DNA from: Alteromonas hispanica
GTDB taxonomy: Bacteria > Pseudomonadota > Gammaproteobacteria > Enterobacterales > Alteromonadaceae
NCBI RefSeq assembly: GCF_010500915.1
Contig: NZ_JAAAWP010000002.1
Span: 124,001-188,000, forward strand
Reading direction: 5' to 3'
DNA: 64,000 nucleotides
The notes beneath the pieces were generated by a model. That model worked only from the letters and a program-made list of their open reading frames with translations. It searched no databases and had not been told where the DNA came from. Shown piece by piece: positions 1-7,502 of the stretch. The translations under genes and the position numbers were made by a program. How positions within the stretch are numbered: position 1 is the stretch's first letter; every line of letters begins with the position of its first letter.

Positions 1-135
1 TCATCAACCTCGCCAGTAGAGTCTTCATCGAGTGGAAATTATAGTGCTTGGTTAGAGCGTTTAACTTTTGCAATTGAACATAACAAACTTCCAGGTGCTA
101 AAAGTATTGACTGGGAAAATATCGAGTTAACTTAA
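1..135 (+). CDS. 3' end of an unidentified CDS (partial)
   Basis: An open frame enters from the left edge and stops with TAA at 133-135, giving 44 visible residues. The tail has a Ser-rich stretch followed by WLERLTFAIEHNKLPG and an acidic end. It lies 12 bp upstream of the histidine kinase on the same strand, so the two are probably co-transcribed. No domain can be recognised in this fragment. A response-regulator or signalling partner is possible from context only. Confidence 0.5.
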   Translation, partial: SSTSPVESSSSGNYSAWLERLTFAIEHNKLPGAKSIDWENIELT

Positions 136-147
136 TGGGGAAAGATA

Positions 148-2382
148 GTGAAATCCAACAGCTTGGCGCATTTACTATCCCAACATAATGTAGGTTGCTT
201 AAATTTTACAATTTCTCGCCTATTAGACTATTTAGCCTATAGCGATGAGCAGTTTGCCTTAAACAATGATGACAACTTGTGTCGGCGCATAGTTCATACT
301 GCTAAGTGGTGTTTATTGCATAATAGTTCTCATCACTATGATGAGATTTTTTTTGATTGTACCCCTGATGTATCAAAGATTTTCTCTCGACAGTTTTCTT
401 TTTCTGTCCTTGAAGGGCGTGTTTTATTAGAAGTGTCTGACTTACATAATTACTCCCAGCGTATTCTCACTGGTCATTTTGAATCTACTCTGTTTAATGC
501 CATTTCTGATGCCATAGTGCTAACCGAAGCCGATTGCATAAGTAGGCCGGGCCCTCGAATTGTTTTCTGCAATGATACATTCCTTGAAATGACAGGATAT
601 GACAGGCATGAAGTATTGGGGCGGTCTCCACGTTTTCTCCAAGGAGACAAGACTAGCACAGCTATCACATCCGCAATTAGAACATCGCTTTCTGAGTGGA
701 AGAGTTTTAAAAAAACTCTTACTAACTTTACAAAAAGTGGAAGCCCTTTTGAAGTTGAGTTGCATATATCCCCGGTTAAGGATGACACGGGCTGGTATTC
801 TCATTGGATCAGCGTTCAGCGGGATGTGTCAGGCCATAAGCAGGTGCTGGACTATATACACAAAAGCAACATGATCCTTAAAACATCAAAGATTGGGTGC
901 TGGTATTTTAACTTTGAGCATAACTATCTGTTTTGGGACGAGCAGATGAAGAAGATTCACCAGAATACACACGCAAAAACACCCGCAAATATAGAGGAAT
1001 GGGCGGCGCTTGTTGCTACGCAACATACAGATCGGTTTAACATGAATGTCATTCGAGGGATGTCTGGAGAGTCAAATATTGATTTTGAGTATGCCATCTC
1101 CACTTGCGAAGAAGATTTACGCTGGTTACGAATAAAAGCCGAGAGAATGAAAGCCGACGATGAGAACTATCAGTCACTTGCCGGCGTGTGCTTTGATATT
1201 ACTGATGAAAAAGCATCGCTACAGGCAATAGAAAATCACAGAAAGATTGCAGAAAAAAAAGCAAAGTTAGCACTGCTCGGCGAAGTGGCTGCCGGTGTTG
1301 GCCATGAGATTAATAACCCTCTGTGTGTTGTCACCACGTCAATAGACTTACTTGAACTAGACTTAGCAAGAGGTATTCGTACGCAGAGTCATTTTGAAAG
1401 CCTCACTTCGAGAATGAAGGACGCGTGCACAAGAATTGCAAAAATTGTTGATGGGTTAAGAAATATAACATCGGTAACAAGAGAAAGCGGTGAACTTACA
1501 TCAGTCAATATAGTTAAATGCATTAAAGAAACTATAGAAATGCTAACTAAACTTTATGCATTGGAATCTATTACGTTAACGCTAGTTGTCGACTCTCCCA
1601 TTAGTGAGTATGAGGTACATGCGGACTATTCTGGTTTACAACAAATTTTAATAAATCTACTTTCAAATGCTAAACACGCTGTGCAGGAATTAAATGATGA
1701 TCGCAAAGTTATTCAGGTCGTAGTGCGTTCGCATAAAAGTTACTGTCAGTTGGATGTTAAAGACATGGGGCTGGGGATAAAAACCGATATGCGCGCCCGG
1801 CTTTTTGAACCATTCTCAACTAATAAACCCGTTGGCGAAGGGTCTGGACTCGGACTTTCGATATCGAAAAATTTGATTGAAAGCTATGGAGGCAAAATAA
1901 GTTTTACAACAGGGAAAAATGGCACTTGTTTTTCTTGTCAATTTATTAAAGGTCGTATCCATTTGGCCCACAAGGATGAAGCGGTTACTCAATATCGCAA
2001 AGATCATGTACTCGTTGTTGAAGATGATCCTGCCGTGGGGGCAAGCATAAAAGCACTAATCTTAGCTATTGGAGGCGAATGCACCCTCGTTGAAAATGGA
2101 GCAGATGCATTGTCGCTAATAGCATCGACGAGTGATGCTGAATACGACGTAATACTCACTGATATTAAGATGCCAATACTCGATGGGGTGCACTTTCTCC
2201 AAACAATCAAGCACAAAAAACTCGCGCCTAAAGCGAGAAAATACATTATGACAGGCGATGTATTTAGTATATCAGAAGAGAGTGCCACTCATATATCTAC
2301 CCTAGCGAATGGTATTCTTAAAAAACCGCTAACTCTTTCCGATATGACTCAAGTTCTCTCTGGCTTGGACGCTATTGCTTAG
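148..2382 (+). CDS. PAS-PAS hybrid sensor histidine kinase with C-terminal receiver
   Basis: Predicted two-component sensor, 744 residues, GTG start. After about 110 unassigned residues come a PAS domain (about 115-230, with a LOV-like GRSPRFLQG motif whose usual Cys is Pro), a second PAS_3-like domain (about 235-355), a HisKA dimerisation domain with the phosphoacceptor His at about 386 (GHEINNP), an HATPase_c domain (N box LINLLSNAKHAVQ, G boxes DMGLGI and GEGSGLGL) and a receiver domain with acidic residues VVEDDP and phospho-Asp at about 672 (LTDIKMP). No membrane segment is evident, so it is probably a cytoplasmic sensor. It lacks an HPt domain and so differs from BarA/GacS. It sits directly upstream of the csrB-like RNA; a functional link is only inferred from position. 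The input signal is unknown. Confidence 0.9.
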   Translation: MKSNSLAHLLSQHNVGCLNFTISRLLDYLAYSDEQFALNNDDNLCRRIVHTAKWCLLHNSSHHYDEIFFDCTPDVSKIFSRQFSFSVLEGRVLLEVSDLHNYSQRILTGHFESTLFNAISDAIVLTEADCISRPGPRIVFCNDTFLEMTGYDRHEVLGRSPRFLQGDKTSTAITSAIRTSLSEWKSFKKTLTNFTKSGSPFEVELHISPVKDDTGWYSHWISVQRDVSGHKQVLDYIHKSNMILKTSKIGCWYFNFEHNYLFWDEQMKKIHQNTHAKTPANIEEWAALVATQHTDRFNMNVIRGMSGESNIDFEYAISTCEEDLRWLRIKAERMKADDENYQSLAGVCFDITDEKASLQAIENHRKIAEKKAKLALLGEVAAGVGHEINNPLCVVTTSIDLLELDLARGIRTQSHFESLTSRMKDACTRIAKIVDGLRNITSVTRESGELTSVNIVKCIKETIEMLTKLYALESITLTLVVDSPISEYEVHADYSGLQQILINLLSNAKHAVQELNDDRKVIQVVVRSHKSYCQLDVKDMGLGIKTDMRARLFEPFSTNKPVGEGSGLGLSISKNLIESYGGKISFTTGKNGTCFSCQFIKGRIHLAHKDEAVTQYRKDHVLVVEDDPAVGASIKALILAIGGECTLVENGADALSLIASTSDAEYDVILTDIKMPILDGVHFLQTIKHKKLAPKARKYIMTGDVFSISEESATHISTLANGILKKPLTLSDMTQVLSGLDAIA

Positions 2383-2436
2383 GCATAACCATTGTCATGA
2401 GTATTTTTCACCAAAGTCAAAAACGGCTCAAGCAAA

Positions 2437-2454
2437 TGTAAGATATCTCCTACA
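2437..2454 (+). promoter_or_regulatory. GacA/UvrY-type upstream activating box
   Basis: The sequence TGTAAGATATCTCCTACA matches the known GacA/UvrY/VarA consensus TGTAAG-N6-CTTACA at 11 of the 12 specified positions (CCTACA in place of CTTACA). Its centre lies about 175 bp before the predicted start of the GGA-rich RNA, close to the distance at which this box sits upstream of rsmY/rsmZ and csrB in other gammaproteobacteria. It implies control by a BarA-UvrY type system encoded elsewhere. Confidence 0.8.
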
Positions 2455-2493
2455 AAATTTGTGAGCATTACTCCTTTTTTTATGAAGTAATTT

Positions 2494-2511
2494 TTTAGAC
2501 TAAAGTCTAAA
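2494..2511. promoter_or_regulatory. Perfect palindrome between the GacA box and the csrB promoter
   Basis: TTTAGACT-AA-AGTCTAAA is an 8-bp perfect inverted repeat with a 2-bp centre, lying in AT-rich DNA between the activator box and the promoter. It is not followed by a T run and lies upstream of the promoter, so it is more likely a protein operator than a terminator. The cognate regulator is unknown. Confidence 0.4.
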
Positions 2512-2609
2512 GCGCATGATTTATAATAATTTTTTTGTTTTTATACAAAAGTAGCAAACGATCACTTCTTAAAACTTTGTAATTTCATATAGCAGTAATA
2601 TGCAAAGCC

Positions 2610-2617
2610 TATATTAT
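2610..2617 (+). promoter_or_regulatory. -10 element of the csrB-like RNA
   Basis: TATATTAT provides overlapping -10 hexamers (TATATT at 2610, TATTAT at 2612), placing transcription start near 2620-2624. No good -35 hexamer lies 16-18 bp upstream, which fits an activator-dependent promoter. Confidence 0.5.
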
Positions 2618-2619
2618 TT

Positions 2620-3179
2620 GTCTCGTCACAAGGAAACACGATGAGTCAGGATGATTTACACGGATGACCTAGGACAACTTAAGGATAAGATTCTTGCAGG
2701 GCAGTAAGAAAAAGGAAATGGAAAAAGCGACGGATGCTTTTACAGGATGTAAGGGACTTAAGGATATACGCAGAGAGAAGGACCACAGTTGGACGTGGGC
2801 AAGCAATTGATTATTGTTTGTATTTGAAAAGGACAAGCGGACAGGGATAGGTAAAATTAGGGAATTTATCAGGAAAGTATCAGGGATGACACTCGCTACA
2901 GCAGGATGTGTAGCTTATAAGGATTGATGGAAAGGATGTCGGCGGAGTCCGACAAGGACAGCCCTAGGAATGGGGAACGCTGCAGAATGGATTTGCAGTT
3001 TAGAGGGAACAAAGGAAAGGGACCCACGAAGGGATTTGTGGCTCACAAAAGGTATTGTGAGAAAAGATGGAAAGGGGCGAAGACGGATTCTGATCGGGAA
3101 GATTTTTATCGCAAGGGATCGCGGAGAGGGATGCTCAAAATTCTGGAAAAGGGAAAGTTTTATGACTTTCCCTTTTTTA
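2620..3179 (+). ncRNA. csrB: CsrB-family CsrA-sequestering sRNA, unusually long
   Basis: About 560 nt of purine-rich, non-coding sequence with about 40 GGA triplets on this strand, many as AGGA, AGGGA or CAGGATG, where chance predicts fewer than ten. Several GGA motifs lie in the loops of short hairpins: CTACA/TGTAG around 2897-2914, TGTCGG/CCGACA at 2937-2954, CTGCAG/TTGCAG near 2980-2998, CCAC/GTGG near 3023-3041, and CTCACAA/TTGTGAG at 3042-3061. This is the hallmark of CsrB/RsmZ RNAs, which bind and titrate the translational regulator CsrA. A GacA-type box lies upstream, a strong intrinsic terminator ends it, and yqcC-truC-yqcA, the E. coli csrB neighbourhood, lies nearby. E. coli CsrB is about 370 nt, so this copy is long. 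Both ends are inferred. Confidence 0.88.
3147..3179 (+). terminator. Intrinsic terminator of the csrB-like RNA
   Basis: AAAAGGGAAAGT at 3147-3158 pairs perfectly with ACTTTCCCTTTT at 3165-3176 around a 6-nt loop, and a run of six T begins at 3173. It ends the sRNA 36 bp before the stop of the convergent DUF3301 gene and could also serve that gene. Confidence 0.9.
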
Positions 3180-3215
3180 TGTCCGATTCAAACATATGAA
3201 GCCGAATGGCCTGCA

Positions 3216-3518
3216 TTAAACACGATGCGGCGGCAAATCAGTTCGCATAATTCGACTTCCTACCAATTCTACTTCTCCACTGTATCTGTCTTCTCCGTTG
3301 CTGGAAAACTCGAACATAAAAACACTATTCCAATCTGGTTTTCCGTACTTCAATGAAATTCGTGTTTTCACCCTCGCGACGCTTAACAGCTGAAGCTGGT
3401 GTTTGTCACAGTATTGTCTTAAATACGTATTGGTCTTTTCCGAGATTTCTCTTATTCGCCAAAATTGATAGCTTACGAATGCGATACTTAGCCACAACAC
3501 GAGTTCTAAAAGCGTCAT
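3216..3518 (-). CDS. DUF3301 family protein
   Basis: Small protein of 100 residues with one N-terminal hydrophobic segment (LLELVLWLSIAFVSYQFW), then a basic linker and a compact C-terminal part (FMFEFSSNGEDRYSGEVEL). It is probably an inner-membrane anchored protein. Family recognised as DUF3301, function unknown. The ATG at 3518 overlaps the stop of the upstream DUF3549 gene within AAAATAATATG, so the two are translationally coupled; a TTG at 3539 would give seven more residues but is less likely. The DUF3549-DUF3301 pair next to yqcC and csrB is conserved in related marine gammaproteobacteria. Confidence 0.75.
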   Translation of the reverse strand: MTLLELVLWLSIAFVSYQFWRIREISEKTNTYLRQYCDKHQLQLLSVARVKTRISLKYGKPDWNSVFMFEFSSNGEDRYSGEVELVGSRIMRTDLPPHRV

Positions 3519-3519
3519 A

Positions 3520-4578
3520 TTATTTTCCCGTTTGCGCAAACAGTTTGTTGAATGCAGAGGCTAATTCTGCGGGCCTGTCAGGTGAACGAAGAAGTGATAA
3601 AACTTGCCGACGTAACTTTGGAATCTGTACCAAGTCAGAAAAGAAACCGGAAAATAATGCGCCGGCATGTTCGCTTTGATTATCTGCTTTGGCTGCCTGT
3701 GTTAAAAACAATGTAAGGAGTGAGTCATCCATTTGTTCATAATGGCGAGCGGCGATGACACTCAGGATATCTAAGCGAGCACAGCTCTCGTTCTCGAGCA
3801 CTCTTTGTAAGACGCTGTGCACATCTTGGTCAAATGAACCGGTAGATAGAGCACGTAAAGCGGCAAGATTAACTTCACTTGTGTGATTACTGCTGAAAAA
3901 GCGTGTGGTAATAAATTCTTTCATGGTAGCGCTTAAAGGCACATATTCGAGCATCTCCATGAGCGTATTCAAAAATACTTCAGAATATAAGGTCGAGTTT
4001 TTGGCAACAGCTTTTTCTAACATGTCTTGCTTGCTGTGTTTTGGTAAAGAAGAGGCAAAGTCTGCAACGCTTTGCATTGACAAACGCTGCCAATCTACTA
4101 ACTGCGGCGCTTGAATATAGGCTTCTACTTGCCTTGCTTCATCACTCAATGGTTGTAACAGTGCTTGCTTAACCGCTGCGTTGAACTGGGCGAGTAGGGA
4201 TTGATTGGGCACAAAAGAGTAGGGGTTGTCCGGCAGCTTTTGGGCCTTTTCTGTGTCTTCTAAAATTGACTGACCTAATGCATCTACAATTATATCAAGA
4301 AAGTGATTTCGAGCTGCCGAAACTACCAATCCTTGCTCATCTGTAGGAAGTTTAACAAACCAAATGTAGTGCTCTGACGATGCGTTTTTATTCCAAAAAA
4401 CAATTCCAAACCACGCGTGTTGCTGTCGAGGGAATGGCACATAGGCTTTGCCATTCTCAATATCTAAGAATGTTTGATTGTCGGTCAGTGTTAGCCTTCG
4501 CCCGATATCAAATACCTTGTATTCTGTACCAGCGTGGAGTAAAAACTCGCTGATGGAATTAATTGTGTTTGCGCTCAT
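3520..4578 (-). CDS. DUF3549 family protein
   Basis: Protein of 352 residues with no signal peptide or membrane segment, so probably cytoplasmic. The N-terminal third (EYKVFDIGRRL, then QQHAWFGIVFWNK) is the conserved part of the DUF3549 family. The rest is Leu/Ala-rich helical sequence suggestive of a HEAT-like solenoid. Function unknown. The ATG at 4578 has AGGA seven bases upstream; a TTG one codon earlier is in frame but poorly placed. It is divergent from yqcC and coupled to the downstream DUF3301 gene. Confidence 0.75.
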   Translation of the reverse strand: MSANTINSISEFLLHAGTEYKVFDIGRRLTLTDNQTFLDIENGKAYVPFPRQQHAWFGIVFWNKNASSEHYIWFVKLPTDEQGLVVSAARNHFLDIIVDALGQSILEDTEKAQKLPDNPYSFVPNQSLLAQFNAAVKQALLQPLSDEARQVEAYIQAPQLVDWQRLSMQSVADFASSLPKHSKQDMLEKAVAKNSTLYSEVFLNTLMEMLEYVPLSATMKEFITTRFFSSNHTSEVNLAALRALSTGSFDQDVHSVLQRVLENESCARLDILSVIAARHYEQMDDSLLTLFLTQAAKADNQSEHAGALFSGFFSDLVQIPKLRRQVLSLLRSPDRPAELASAFNKLFAQTGK

Positions 4579-4929
4579 CAAAACATCCTAAATACTGCAA
4601 ATTACCACTGGGTTCTCGTTAAAGCTCTGTAAATGAACTCTATAATAACGTTCTAGCACACCGACCTGCACTTCGATCTCAAATACCGAGCAGACAGCAG
4701 CGCCGAGAAAATAGCACCGCCCCAAAATCAATAGCGATTAGTTTATCACAGATAAATTATTGTCTGTCACGCGTCTATCTCTAGAATCATTGCGGTGACA
4801 GTAATTTTTGAAGGCTGGTATACTGATAACTCTTAAAAGTGCCTAACAAGGCCGAGCGTTTTGGCTTACTCTAATTTATGCTGCTCGTTGGAAAAATTCA
4901 CTTAAAAACTCCTCGTTGGAAACTGACAT
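4579..4929. other. Divergent intergenic region DUF3549 / yqcC
   Basis: About 350 bp without a credible ORF. It holds the divergent promoters of the two operons. Only the rightward promoter (4795-4824) is clear. Confidence 0.5.
4795..4824 (+). promoter_or_regulatory. Candidate sigma-70 promoter of yqcC-truC-yqcA
   Basis: GTGACA (4795-4800) and TATACT (4819-4824) are separated by 18 bp. Start would be near 4831, giving a leader of about 100 nt before yqcC. Confidence 0.55.
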
Positions 4930-5268
4930 ATGACACCCGGTAAACAGGCTATTCTAAATGCCCTTGAAGCATTGGCATTATCGATGAGAAAAGAGGGGGT
5001 ATGGCCTTCAACTAGTCCTTCTAATGAAGCGCTAAATAGCACTGTTCCTTTTGCGGTTGATGCTATGGATTTTGAGAGCTGGCTAGCTTTTATATTTATT
5101 CCAAAAATGTCGCAACTAATTCATTCTGATGCCGCACTGCCTGAGATGGAAATCACGCCGGCGGCTCGGCTGTATTTGGAAGACAGGTCAACCCCTATCA
5201 TTAAGCAGATAGCGGCTATAGATGGTTTAGTTCAGACAGCGAGAGTTGAGCAAGGAATGGCCCAATGA
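4930..5268 (+). CDS. yqcC: YqcC family protein (DUF446)
   Basis: Small cytoplasmic protein of 112 residues, near the E. coli YqcC length. It has the family pattern of an N-terminal helix and a conserved FESWLAFIFIPKM core followed by PAARLYLED. Biochemical role unknown. Its stop overlaps the start of truC by four bases (ATGA), the same order as E. coli yqcC-truC-yqcA, so co-translation is likely. Confidence 0.85.
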   Translation: MTPGKQAILNALEALALSMRKEGVWPSTSPSNEALNSTVPFAVDAMDFESWLAFIFIPKMSQLIHSDAALPEMEITPAARLYLEDRSTPIIKQIAAIDGLVQTARVEQGMAQ

Positions 5269-6104
5269 GAGAGGACTCGCAAGAGAAGCTTGGAGAGAAA
5301 GATACCGGCCAAGGCGAAAGTAGAGAAGGCATGTCTGCCAACAGTCGCTCCGTTGAAATAAGTGCAACACCTCATCCGTTAAAAATTTTGTATCAAGACC
5401 AGGATATTGTTGCTATTGAGAAGCCGCCTGGCATGTTGGTGCATAGAAGCCCAATAGATAAACACGAAAAAGTATTCGCTGTACAAACCTTGCGAGACCA
5501 AATTGGTAAGCGCGTTTTTCCTGCACATCGGTTAGACCGACCTACGTCTGGCGTTCTTCTATTTGCCTTCGATGGTCAGTTAGCTGGTGAGCTTGGACAG
5601 CAGATGATGCAAAAACAGGTGCATAAGACCTATCATGCTGTGGTGAGAGGGTTTGTGCATAATACTGGATTCATTGATTACGCACTTAAATACAAGTACG
5701 ACAAAATAGCAGACAAGCACAAGCGGCCACAGCAGCCACCGCAAATAGCGACAACAGTGTATGAATCTGTAGCTTGTTATGAAGTACCACAGCCTGTCGG
5801 AAAATATCAAAGTGCGCGATTTTCATTAGTAAAATTATCACCAAGTACGGGCAGAAAGCATCAATTACGTAGGCATTTAGCACATATCCGTCACCCTATT
5901 ATAGGTGACACGACCCATGGCGACGGAAAGCAGAATAAATTCGCTAAGTCGCACTTTAGTTTTAATAATTTGGCCTTAAACTGTACAGGTATGGGGTTCT
6001 ATCATCCAACTTCTCAAAAGTGGGTGACAATATCTTCAGATTTTCATCATGAAATGGCGATGTTTATACGTCGTTTAGAAAACTTTCGCGTTGTTCCTTC
6101 GTAA
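5265..6104 (+). CDS. truC: tRNA pseudouridine(65) synthase TruC
   Basis: RluA-family pseudouridine synthase that modifies U65 in the T arm of tRNAs. The catalytic motif HRLDRPTSG has its Asp at about residue 91, and the family motif GRKHQLRRHLAHIRHPIIGD is present. The product is 279 residues against about 260 in E. coli. The extra length is a hydrophilic N-terminal extension, because the conserved core begins at LKILYQDQDIVAIEKP. The ATG at 5265 overlaps yqcC; an ATG at 5331 with AGAAGG just upstream would remove 22 residues, so the true start is uncertain. Confidence 0.92.
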   Translation: MREDSQEKLGEKDTGQGESREGMSANSRSVEISATPHPLKILYQDQDIVAIEKPPGMLVHRSPIDKHEKVFAVQTLRDQIGKRVFPAHRLDRPTSGVLLFAFDGQLAGELGQQMMQKQVHKTYHAVVRGFVHNTGFIDYALKYKYDKIADKHKRPQQPPQIATTVYESVACYEVPQPVGKYQSARFSLVKLSPSTGRKHQLRRHLAHIRHPIIGDTTHGDGKQNKFAKSHFSFNNLALNCTGMGFYHPTSQKWVTISSDFHHEMAMFIRRLENFRVVPS

Positions 6105-6146
6105 AACGTTGTAGCAAGGTTTATAAAACAGTTAGTAGGGGTAGTA

Positions 6147-6596
6147 ATGAGTACATTGAAGATAATAGCGGGCACAGTGTATGGGAACGCGCAGCATGTC
6201 GCTGAACAGGTAGAAGAAAACTTAGCTGAACAAGGCGTAGATTGCGAGCTTGAAAGCGACCCGTCGGTTGAAGATTTTACTGATGCAGACGCTATATTAA
6301 TTATCACCTCTACAACAGGGCAAGGGGATGTTCCACCTAACCTTGAGTTTGTTTTTTCAGACTTAAAGGACGACGCGCCCCTGCTGAAAGACAAACCCTT
6401 TGCTGTTGCCGCCCTTGGCGATAGCAGCTATGGGGAGAGTTTCTGTGGTGCGGGTAAACAATTTCAAGCGCTTCTTGTTGAGCTGCAGGGCAAGCCAGCT
6501 TCTGAGATGCTAGAGGTGGATGCAATGGAAACCCTTGAGCCTGAAAAAGATGTGGTTGATTGGGTAAACAGTATAAAAGACAAACTTTTGTCATAA
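6147..6596 (+). CDS. yqcA: Flavodoxin-like protein YqcA
   Basis: Flavodoxin-domain protein of 149 residues. The FMN phosphate-binding loop is near the N-terminus (AGTVYGNAQHVAEQV), followed by the 60s loop region (TSTTGQGDVPPN) and the GDSSYGESFCGAGK loop. It is homologous to E. coli YqcA/MioC, short-chain flavodoxins whose electron-transfer partners are poorly defined. It is the third gene after yqcC-truC, 42 bp from truC, and is closed by a strong terminator. Confidence 0.88.
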   Translation: MSTLKIIAGTVYGNAQHVAEQVEENLAEQGVDCELESDPSVEDFTDADAILIITSTTGQGDVPPNLEFVFSDLKDDAPLLKDKPFAVAALGDSSYGESFCGAGKQFQALLVELQGKPASEMLEVDAMETLEPEKDVVDWVNSIKDKLLS

Positions 6597-6616
6597 ATTG
6601 TTGAGGCAAAGGCATT

Positions 6617-6654
6617 AAAAAGGGGCGCTAAAGAATGTTAGCGCCCCTTTTTTA
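6617..6654. terminator. Bidirectional terminator yqcA / dapD
   Basis: AGGGGCGCTAA (6621-6631) and TTAGCGCCCCT (6638-6648) form an 11-bp perfect stem with a 6-nt loop, flanked by an A run on the left and a T run on the right. It can therefore terminate both convergent units. Confidence 0.9.
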
Positions 6655-6677
6655 TTTATTTTTCAGAACAGTTTTAA

Positions 6678-7502
6678 TTACTCTACGCCGCGCAACAGGG
6701 CATTGATTCCTACTTTAGCGCGGGTTTTGGCATCTACTTTCTTAACGATTATGGCAGCGTAAAGGCTGTATTTACCATCTGCACTGGGTAAGTTTCCAGA
6801 TACCACTACCGAACCTGCAGGTACGCGTCCGTAGTGGATCTCTCCAGTTTCACGGTCATAAATACGCGTACTTTGACCAATATAAACACCCATTGAGATA
6901 ACCGCGCCCTCTTCAACAATAACGCCTTCTACAATTTCAGAGCGAGCGCCGATAAAGCAGTTATCTTCTATGATGGTAGGGTTTGCTTGTAATGGCTCTA
7001 GTACGCCACCAATACCTACACCACCAGAAAGGTGAACGTTTTTACCGATTTGTGCACATGAGCCAACAGTTGCCCATGTATCTACCATAGTACCCTCGTC
7101 AACGTAGGCGCCAATGTTGACATAAGACGGCATTACTACTGCGTTTTTGCCTACAAATGTACCGGTACGAACTGCTGCTGGTGGCACTATACGAGCGCCA
7201 TCTGCAACAAATTGTTCATTTGTGTAGTTGGTGTATTTTAATGGCACTTTATCAAAATACTTGCTCTCGGCGCCGTCAATCATTTCGTTGTTGTGAAGTC
7301 GGAAAAAAAGCAACACAGCTTTTTTCAACCACTGGTGAACTACCCATTCCCCTGCAATTTTCTCGGCGACTCGAGCTTGACCGCTGTTTAGCAGTGAAAT
7401 TGCTTCTGCAACGGCGTTTCTTACCTCGTCAGGAGCTTCATTTGGGCTAATGGCATCGCGGTTTTCGAAGGCGTCTTCAATAATGGCTTTCAATTCATTC
7501 AT
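6678..7502 (-). CDS. dapD: 2,3,4,5-tetrahydropyridine-2,6-dicarboxylate N-succinyltransferase
   Basis: DapD transfers succinyl from succinyl-CoA to tetrahydrodipicolinate in the succinylase route to lysine and meso-diaminopimelate for peptidoglycan. At 274 residues it equals E. coli DapD. The N-terminal helical domain is followed by a left-handed beta-helix of hexapeptide repeats (from about [19 protein letters not shown] to [19 protein letters not shown]). The start overlaps the glnD stop by four bases, so it is translationally coupled to glnD, an order also seen in other gammaproteobacteria. Confidence 0.97.
   Translation of the reverse strand: MNELKAIIEDAFENRDAISPNEAPDEVRNAVAEAISLLNSGQARVAEKIAGEWVVHQWLKKAVLLFFRLHNNEMIDGAESKYFDKVPLKYTNYTNEQFVADGARIVPPAAVRTGTFVGKNAVVMPSYVNIGAYVDEGTMVDTWATVGSCAQIGKNVHLSGGVGIGGVLEPLQANPTIIEDNCFIGARSEIVEGVIVEEGAVISMGVYIGQSTRIYDRETGEIHYGRVPAGSVVVSGNLPSADGKYSLYAAIIVKKVDAKTRAKVGINALLRGVE

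Noticed and set aside
2924..3356. Two overlapping plus-strand ORFs (91 and 128 codons) inside and past the csrB-like RNA
   Set aside because: They arise from the GGA-rich sequence, which yields Gly/Arg/Lys codons with few stops. They have no family similarity and run through the terminator hairpin.
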